A stretch of DNA of 64,000 bases. Origin: Anoplopoma fimbria (taxonomy: Eukaryota; Chordata; Actinopteri; Perciformes; Anoplopomatidae). This document shows, in pieces, positions 24,001 to 33,000 of this stretch. A program made the translations under genes and the position numbers. Each line of letters opens with the position of its first letter. The stretch's first letter is position 1. The stretch lies in the NCBI RefSeq assembly GCF_027596085.1, contig NW_026551973.1:1-64000 (forward strand), given 5' to 3'. Below the pieces are notes generated by a model. The model made no database searches, was not told the DNA's origin, and worked only from the letters and a program-made list of their open reading frames with translations.

Positions 24001-27000
24001 CAGGCCGGTGGCATTAACATCCCACCTGATGAAGACCCTGGAGCGGCTGGTCCTTGTGCACCTCCGCCCCCTGGTGATCTCATCTTTGGACCCTCTTCAG
24101 TTCGCCTACCAATCTGGCATCGGGGTGGATGACGCTGTCATCTACCTGCTACAAAGATGCCTTTCTCACCTGGAAAAGGCTGGAAGCACTGTGAGAGTCA
24201 TGTTCTTCGACTTCTCCAGTGCCTTCAACACCATCCAGCCTTTGCTTCTGAGGGACAAGCTGGAGCAGACCGGGGTGGACCACCACCTCACTGCGTGGAT
24301 CCTGGACTACCTCACCAACCGTCCACAGTATGTGAGGATAAGGGAGTGTGAGTCAGATCGGGTGTCCTGCAGCACAGGGGCCCCACAAGGAACCGTTCTG
24401 GCTCCATTCCTCTTCTCCATATACACATCAGACTTCAAATATAACTCTGCTACCTGCCACCTGCAAAAGTTCTCTGACGACTCTGCAATCGTCGGCCTCA
24501 TCTCCGCCGGTGATGAGAGGGAATACAGAGAACTGAACCAGGACTTCATAGGATGGTGCCGGCGGAACCGCCTCCAGATCAACTCTGGTAAAACCAAAGA
24601 GCTGGTGGTGGACTTCCGCCGGGTAAACACTGTCCTCCGGAACCAGTGAACATCCAGGGACAGGACATTGAGATTGTGCAATCTTATAAGTACCTGGGTG
24701 TTCACTTGAACAATAAACTGGACTGGACTAATCATACAAATGCACTGTATACAAAGTGTCAGAGCAGACTCTGGGCCCTATCTTGCATCCGGCGCAAGTG
24801 ACTTAGTCACTGGCGCATGTGTCGTTGCTAGTTTACAACTGGCGCAGAGCGTTCTTTTGCCACCAGCGCCACTCGCCAGTAAATTAGGGAATGATCTTGC
24901 GCCCCAAGGGGCGGTTCGGCGGAAGGAGGAGGCGTGTTCTGGCGCAAACGGTATTTTGCCGTTTCTGAAAACCATTGCGCTACTGACCAGGAAATACCTG
25001 GTTTAAAGTCAGTGGCGCGTTGTTCAGATGCTATTTTAAGGGCGCATGCGATGCATACGGATTGCTTGTGCACCTCGCGCATACACTTTGCTTCTCTCAT
25101 CTACACGGACAGCAGTTCCCATTTTTGCAAACCATACATAATTACAAGGAAAATAAAATATTACCACACAAGGAAAATCATTGTGGTGTGCAAAAAGTCG
25201 CAGCATTCTTTGTGGCATGTTGTGTTTTACACAACATTGCCATGAATCATGGATGTGTCGATGACATTAATGAGGATAGATTAGAGGACTTAATGAGACG
25301 TGATGCTGAACTGCATGTGCCGATGCCATTACGTCCAAATGCCCCAGCAGCAGCACGGGAGAGGAGAGCTCATCTGTCAGAGGAGCTGCATCGTATATAG
25401 TGAGGTAAGCAAACTAATGACATCTCCGCTCTATTGTTTAGCATTGTACAAATATTACCATGCATTCATAACCTTGTGAGTCAGAGAAAGTGAGCCCAAA
25501 ACATCGGAAAGTATAGTATGTCCTTGAGACATTTTTTATTCGGCTTGTCCAAATGTTAGGCGTAAATGAAAAAAAATAATACAAAACGAAAAATGAAAAG
25601 TTGCAAAGATTTGAAGGAAAAAATATTTATTTTCTCCCTCCTCTGTAAGGCCTTTTACGCCTGCCTCGGCGGGATCCAACAAATGAGGGTCCGGGAGTGG
25701 CGACGCTGGATGTGCTCCTGGTGGAGCGGGTGGACGGAGATGGAATGGGGGAGGAAGGGGCACAACAGGGGGAGGAAGGGGCACAACAGGGGGAGCTGCA
25801 GGAACGGGTGGTCCTGCGGTCTCATGCTGCTGCTGCTGCCACGGCGTCTTGCTTGACGGGGGCGCCGCTGCTGCTGCTCCCTCAGCTGCCCCGTGCGCAC
25901 TGGTCCCGAGGCCAGGGTCTTCTTCCTGAGAAGCTACGTGACATTGTTTTGATTTATTTTATGGCTGTGTTACATTTATTAAATGTCAAAAATGATTAAA
26001 AAGATTTTCACGAGACATCTCTATTTATGTGAACTTTATTTATGTACCTTCGGGTTGGACAGCTGGTGCATCGGGTTGGGTGCCGACCAAGCCGCTTTCA
26101 CGGAAGCAATTTTGGGTGGGTTTCTCCCATCCCCATATAAAGCCAACTCGCGTTCTTTGACTGCTCTGACAAGCACATCGGTATCTTCTGTGGTGAACCT
26201 TTCATTGCGTGCGCCTGGCAAACCCGCCATCATAATAGCAATCCGCCATGGAACATGCGCCGATCGTTCTTAAAGGGGATGCGAGAAAACGCTCTGATTG
26301 GTTCATTGCACGTTACGCCCAAACCACACCTACGGGTAATTAGGCTGCTTCAGACCAACCCTTTTGACACTTGCGCCGCGGCGGAAGTGTCATTTATCCG
26401 CCTGTAAAATAGCGATAGCGCCGTAGAACCGCCCACAAAGCTACTTGCGCTTTGCGCTTTCCACTTGCGTTTCAGACCGTTAAAATAGGGCCCTCTATCT
26501 GCTGAGGAGACTGAGGTCCTTTGGAGTGCAGGGAGCACTCCGGAGGACCTTTTTCAACTCTGTGGTGGCATCAGCCATTTTTTATGCAGTGGTCTGCTGG
26601 AGCAGCAGCATCTCAGCAGCCGACAAGAAGAGACTCAACAAGCTTTTCAGGAAGGCCAGCAGTGTGCTGGGGTGTCCACTGGATACGGTGGAGGTGGTGG
26701 GAGACAGGAGGATGATGGCCAAGCTGTCATCCCTAATGAACAACACCACTCACCCCATGCGGGACGCCCTGGCAGCTCTGTACAGCTCCTTCACCACCGG
26801 CTGCTTCACCCCCAGTGTGTGAAGGAGAGGTACTGCAGGTCCTTCCTTCCAGCTGCTGTCAGGTTGAACAACCAACTCTGCTCCCAGCAGACCACATGAC
26901 ACATGACAATAAAAACATGACAATAAAAACCTGTGCAATACATTACACTGTGCAATAATAGTTAAAATTGTTTTTTCTGTCTGTAAATATAATATTTCAG

Positions 27001-30000
27001 TTATTGTTGTTTTTCTACTGTTTCTTATTGCTTATTCATAATACTTGTTTTTTTATTTCATTTTTTCTTGTCTTTCTTTTACTATGTCTTTACTCTATGC
27101 TGCTGTAAGCCTGCAAATTTCCCCACTGCGGGACTAATAAAGGATTATCTTATCTTATCTTATCTCTTAGACCTTAGTGCTGCATTTGATACCATTGATC
27201 ACCAAATCATATTACAGAGATTGGAGCATCTGATAGCCATTAAAGGAACCGCACTTAGCTGGTTTAAGTCATATTCATCAGACCGATCTCAGTTTGTATA
27301 TGTAAAAAATGAAAGCTTGATGAAAACCAGGGTCAGTCACAGAGTTCCACAGGGGTCTGTTCTTGGACCTATTTTATTTACCTTATATATGCTTCCCTTA
27401 GGGAATATTATCAGAAAACACTCAGTAAACTTTCATTGTTATGCAGATGATACCCAGTTATGTCTATCAATTAAGCCAGACGAAACTAACCAGTTCTCTA
27501 AACTTCAAGCATGTCTAACGGACATAAAAACCTGGATGACCTGTAACTTCTTAATGTTAAACTCTGAAAAAACAGAAGTTATCCTACTAGGCCCAGATCA
27601 CCTTCGAAATCAATTATCTAACAATATAGTTTCTCTAGATGGCATTGCTCTAGCATCCAGCACTACCGTTAAGAACCTTGGAGTTATCTTTGACCAGGTC
27701 TTTTAACTCTTATATAAAACAGATCTCAAGGACAGCCTTTTTTCATTTACGTAACATTGCGAAAATCAGGCAAATCCTGTCTCAAAGCGATGCAGAAAAA
27801 CTAGTTCATGCATTTGTTAGCTCTAGACTAGATTACTGTAACTCCTTATTATCAGGCTGCTCTAATAGGTCTCTTAGATCTTTACAGTTGATCCAGAATG
27901 CTGCAGCGCGTGTTCTAACAAAAACTAAGAAAAGAGATCATATTACTCCAGTATTGGCTTCTCTGCACTGGCTCCCTGTTAAATCAAGAATAGAATTTAA
28001 AATGATTTTACTTACCTACAAAGCTCTAACTGGCCAGGCACCGTCTTATCTTAAGGAACTTATAGTTCCATATTACCCAACTAGAGAGCTGCACTCAATC
28101 AATGCAGTGTGTGGCGTGGGCGTGGTCTGCGCTCAGCTGCAGGCGGGAGAGGTGTGGGAGTGGTTCATGGGAACAGTGCCGGGGTGAGTTCAATGAACAC
28201 GGCTGTAATGTGGTGCTAATTATGCGGAAATGTATTTAAGCAGTAGCAGGAGGGAGTTCGAGAGGAGGGACAGTCACACCCAAGGAACGAGGACTGAGAC
28301 AGAGCAGCGAGCCATCAGAGAGGTGGCGTCACGGAACGAGAGCGGGAAGCCATCAGAGAGGTGGCGTTACGGCAACGTTGGACGAGTGCGCCTGAGAAGC
28401 CGGGCAGCGAAGCGGAGCGCACAACGGTCCGCAGTGTGTGTTATATGTTGGATGAAATAAATATACCTTTGTTGAAACCTACCCACGGAAGCTGTATCTG
28501 TGTTGGGGAAAACCTACGGTAGTCGAGAGTCGGCTACACTGGCGCCTAAACGGGGACCTCAACACCGTGATGACGGAGCAGCAGATACAGCCGGTGGCGG
28601 CGTTGGCTCAGATGCTGGGGGAGATCGCGGCCATGCACCAACAGCAGACGGAGGTGAACCGGCGGCAGATGGAGGCACTCCACAGCCAGGCGGAGATGCA
28701 GACCCGGGTCCTGGAGAGCCTGATGTCCCGGTCGGGGGCGGCGGCTCCACCCCCTCCGTCACCGCTCACGGGCATCGCGCTCCACAAAATGTCCGCGGAA
28801 GACGACCCACAGACCTTCCTGGAAATGTTCGAGGGGACGGCGGTGGCGTGCGGGTGGCCGGCGGCGGCGTGGTCCGTGCGCCTGCTCCCCTTGCTGTCAG
28901 GGGAGGCCCAAACTGCGGCGCTCGGCCTGCCAGCGTCCTCGCGGGGAAATTTCCAGGACATAAAAAAAGCCGTCCTTGATAGGACGGGTTTCTCCCCGAG
29001 GACCACCGTCGCCGGTTCCGGGGCACGAAATGGACACCCACCGACCGTCCTTTCGTGTATGCCCAGAAGCTGAGGGACGCAGCTAACAGGTGGCTACAGC
29101 CAGGGAGTCTGATGGTGAGCAGAAGATGCTGGAGAGGATCACAGTCGAACAGTTTGTGGAGGGCCTCCCGACTGGGACGTCGGAATGGGTGCGGTGCCAC
29201 CGACCTGGGGACTTGGGGGCGGCCATTATCCTCGCAGAGGATCACCTCGCCGTCCACCCCGGGGACAGGGAGCGGAGGGGTGGACATCAGCGCCTGTCCG
29301 ACCGACTCCTGCTCCTCGCAGGAAGTTCCTCACCTCAGCCTCCCTCCATCGGCCCCCACAAGCTCATGCATTTCAACCGCGCAATAACCCTCCCTCTGTT
29401 TCCTCCCATCGCCAGGCTCCAGGCGCTGTTCCCAACCCACAGGGGGCCCCTCAGGCGTCAGAGCAGGAGTGTTGGAGGTGTGGGCAGCCCGGTCACTTCC
29501 GCAGAGAATGTCCACTGATGGAGGTCGGCCAGGTGATCCGGGATCCAGCCAGACCGCCAGCACCCTCCTCCGGTCCGGGGGACATACAGCGTTCCGGTAA
29601 GGATTCAAGGGGGTGTACACCAGGCTATGGTGGACTCGGGCTGTACACAGTCCATGGTCCACCAGAACTTGGTTCGGCCCGGGGCGTTGGTAGAGGCAAA
29701 GTGGGTGGAGATAAGGTGTGTGCATGGGGATGTTCACAGATATCCTGTTGTGTCAGTCGAAATTAAACACAGGGGCAAAACGCATAGAATTAGGGCTGCG
29801 GTTAGCTCCCGCCTTGCACACCCACTGATTTTAGGCACAGATTGGTCTGGGTTCCATACGTTAGTGGGGCAATGTGTGGGTGTGCGATCGCGACCGGCAG
29901 GGACATGTGGGATGTGTGCTGTGCTCAGTGGTGATGCGAGGTTGTCCGACGCTGCTGAAGGGGAGGGGGAACCGGTGGTGCCCTCACAAGGGGCCCCGCA

Positions 30001-33000
30001 GGTTCCCGAAATACACTCCATGGAAGATTTTCCACTGGAGCAGTCTCGTGACAATACTCTACGCTTCGCCTTCGACCAAGTGATACAAATTGATGGTCAC
30101 ATGGTACACCCTGACACACCACCGACATACCCACACTTTTCATTGATTAGGGATAGACTGTATAGAGTGAGTCGTGACACTCAGACTGGTGAAGATACTA
30201 CCCAATTGTTGGTGCCGGAAAGCCGTCGGGAAATGGTTTTCCGGGCGGCTCATTATAACCCAATGGCTGGGCACATGGGGTATGACAAAACACTAGACCG
30301 GATAATGGCCCGATTCTATTGGCCTGGGATTCGGGGAGTGGTGCGCCGTTGGTGTGCCTCTTGCCCTGAATGCCAACTGGTAAACCTACCGGCCATCCCA
30401 AGAGCTCCATTGCGCCCATTGCCACTAATGGAGGTCCCGTTTGAGCGCATTGGCATGGACCTCATCGGGCCATTTCACCGGAGCACTCGAGGATATCGCT
30501 TTTGTTAGTTCTGTGGACTACGCAACGCGATATCCTGAAGCGGTGCCGCTGCGCACTATCTCTGCAAAGAGTGTTGCGCAGGCACTGTTTCAGGTCATCT
30601 CCCGAGTTGGAATCCCGAAAGAGATTCTGACCGACCAGGGCACCTCGTTTATGTCACGCACAGTAAGGGAACTATACGGTTTATTGGGCGTCAAGGCAAT
30701 TCGGACTAGTGTTTACCACCCACAGACCGACGGCCTTGTTGAGCGCCTGAATAAAACCTTGAAGTCCATGATCCGTAAGTTCATACACGATGATGTCGGA
30801 AATTGGGATAAGTGGCTTGACCCTCTGTTGTTTGCAGTGCGGGAGGTGCCCCAGGCCTCCACAGGATTTTCTCCCTTTGAGCTGCTGTTTGGCAGAAAAC
30901 CACGTGGGGTTCTGGACCTAGTTAAGGAAAACTGGGAGGAGGGTCCGAGCCCAAGCAAAAACGAGATTCAATACGTCCTGGACCTGAGAGCAAAACTCCA
31001 CACACTGGGGCAATGTTCACGGGAGAATTTGCTCAGGGCCCAGGAGCGTCAACAACGCCTGTACAACAGAGGGGCTAGGCTGAGACAATTTGCACCGGGA
31101 GATAAAGTACTTGTATTACTTCCCTCTTCCAGCTCCAAACTGCTCGCTAAGTGGCAAGGGCCCTTTGTGGTCACACAGCGAGTGGGCGATGTAGACTATG
31201 AGGTTGTGCGTTCTGACAGGGGAGGGGCAACACAAATTTACCACCTCAACCTCCTCAAAGCATGGAGAGTGTGGCAGAGGCCTGCGCTCAGCTGCAGGCG
31301 GGAGAGGTGTGGGAGTGGTTCATGGGAACAGTGCCGGGGTGAGTTCAATGAACACGGCTGTAATGTGGTGCTAATTATGCGGAAATGTATTTAAGCAGTA
31401 GCAGGAGGGAGTTCGAGAGGAGGGACAGTCACACCCAAGGAACGAGGACTGAGACAGAGCAGCGAGCCATCAGAGAGGTGGCGTCACGGGAACGAGAGCG
31501 GGAAGCCATCAGAGAGGTGGCGTTACGGCAACGTTGGACCGAGTGCGCCCAGAAGCCGGGCAGCGAAGCGGAGCGCACAATGGTCCGCATTTATATTTGA
31601 TGAAATAAATATACCTTTGTTGAAACCTACCCACGGAAGCCGTATCTGTGTTGGGGAAAACCTACGGTAGTCGAGAGTCGGCTACACAGTGTTACTTGTG
31701 GTTCCTAGAGTATATAAAAGTAGGATGGGAGCCAGAGCCTTCAGTTATCAGGCTCCTCTTCTGTCGAACCAGGTTTCAGTTTCAGTCCGGGGGCAGACAC
31801 ACTCACCACTTTTAAGAGCAGGCTTAAGACCTTCCTTTTTGATAGCGCTTATAGTTAGGGCTGGTTCAGGTTCGCCTTGGTCCAGCCCCTAGATATGCTG
31901 CTATATGCCTAGACAGCCGAGGGACTACTTAGAATACACTGAGCTCCTCTCTCCTCTTCTCTCACTCCCTCTTTATGTATTAATCTCCTATTTATGCACA
32001 TTATTGATTTTGCTTCTTCCCCGGAGTTCTTGTGCTTTCTCGCCTCGCAGGTTCCCAGGAATCGGGGTTATATGTGGACTGTCATCGTGCCACCTGCTGA
32101 GGCCCTGTTGACACCCACTACTACTACCACTTTAATTATTAGTCACATTACTATTATTATTGCCTGTACTATTATGCTTATTGACTTGCTTCTACCCTAG
32201 AGTCTTTGTGCTTTCTTGCTTCGCAGGCTTCTATAAATCGTGGCTGTACCTGGACCGTGGTCGTGCATCCTGCTACAGCCCTGCTGACACCGACTGCTAC
32301 CACCATTATTATTACTAGTCACATTACTATTACCATTACCTGTACCATTAAGCATTTTAGCTTTACTTCCACCCTGAAGCCCTTTTTGCATTCTCGCTCT
32401 GCAGGTTTCCATGAATCGTTGTGGTACCTGGACCGTGGTCGTGCCTCCTGCTGTGAGCCAACTGACACCCACTGCTACTTCGATTATTATTATTAATCAC
32501 ATTACTATCCCTATTTTCATAATTATAATTCTACTGTAATAATTGCTGCTGTTATTATAAGTAGTCTTATTATATGAATCATTTATGTCATATACATCTC
32601 AATGCATCATCTTCATCAGGTCAGCTCACAGTAAAAACAGTCTCTTACTTTGTGTCTGAGGGTCCAGGTTCATTACTGAAGTCTGGAGGATCATCTTTGG
32701 ACCAATCACTCTTCATAGACAGACAGCTGGATACTGGAGACTCTGCTCTCTGTCTGTACTGAACTCTGCAAACACCAACATGATTTTATTCATAATGAAT
32801 CCTTGATAACAACAAAGACATTAAAGGAGCTCTGAATACACAAACTACTGTTACTGCTGATATTTAGAAGGTTTAACAGTTTGTATTAGTCCTCTTAGAT
32901 TACATTACAGCTTTTCTAGGTGACTGACAGCGGTCACTGATAATAAGAGGAAGAACCTCAAACTCAACTTAAAATCTCTAAATCAACAGAAAACATTGTC

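Larger units (their letters stand above)
24773..26493. mobile_element. PIF/Harbinger-type DNA transposon inserted in the LINE
   Basis: It begins GGGCCCTATCTTGCATCCGG and ends ...TTAAAATAGGGCCC, giving inverted ends (GGGCCCTAT.TT). These are flanked by the direct repeat TCT (24770-24772 and 26494-26496). Removing it restores the LINE reading frame exactly ([13 protein letters not shown]). It holds two convergent remnants: the C-terminal end of a HARBI1-like transposase (+) and a Myb/SANT-like DNA-binding ORF (-), the standard two-gene content of Harbinger elements. At 1721 bp with most of the transposase missing, it is non-autonomous. Confidence 0.9.
22605..27165 (+). mobile_element. Rex1/L2-like (CR1/jockey-group) LINE, 5'-truncated, split by a Harbinger element
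   Basis: Reading in + orientation there is an endonuclease part ([31 protein letters not shown], then GDFNHAPP and [13 protein letters not shown]). A linker and a proline-rich stretch follow at about 23540-23760. RT motifs are [39 protein letters not shown] and FSDDSAI. The ORF resumes after the Harbinger insertion with [13 protein letters not shown] and ends near 26899, followed by the 3' tail CTGCAAATTTCCCCACTGCG and TTATC repeats. Frameshifts split the ORFs, so the copy is inactive. It lies antisense in the left NLR gene's long intron. The exact clade is judged by eye. Confidence 0.88.
28110..31686 (+). mobile_element. Gmr1-like Ty3/gypsy LTR retrotransposon, RT-RNase H deleted
   Basis: The 5' LTR is 28110-28538. 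A tRNA-Lys-like primer site TGGCGCCTAAACGGGGAC starts at 28540. Gag, protease and integrase remnants follow, then the 3' LTR to 31686. The target duplication CAGTG is present at 28105-28109 and 31687-31691, and removing the element restores the L2 ORF. No RT or RNase H is present. Protease runs in frame into integrase, the order of the Gmr1 group, and the integrase ORF then runs straight into the 3' LTR. The 3' LTR has lost its first 17 or so bases. The LTRs are nearly identical, so the insertion is young. It cannot move on its own. Confidence 0.9.
27172..32560 (+). mobile_element. L2 (Maui-like) LINE, 5'-truncated, split by a gypsy element
   Basis: The RT part reads [40 protein letters not shown] and [11 protein letters not shown]. 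After a frameshift near 27700 it continues [20 protein letters not shown] and [12 protein letters not shown]. The ORF is cut at 28109 by the gypsy element and resumes at 31692 with [20 protein letters not shown]. The 3' UTR contains three imperfect tandem units of about 160 bp (about 32010-32480), as in teleost L2 elements. Antisense to the NLR gene. Confidence 0.88.

Noticed and set aside
28500..28979. A Gly/Asp/Pro-rich 159-codon ORF and its antisense 132-codon ORF
   Set aside because: They are out-of-frame shadows of the GC-rich gypsy gag, whose real frame carries capsid and zinc-knuckle motifs.
28110..31686. The element as an infectious-type retrovirus
   Set aside because: No envelope gene and no RT are present; LTR, gag and pol motifs fit a Ty3/gypsy retrotransposon.
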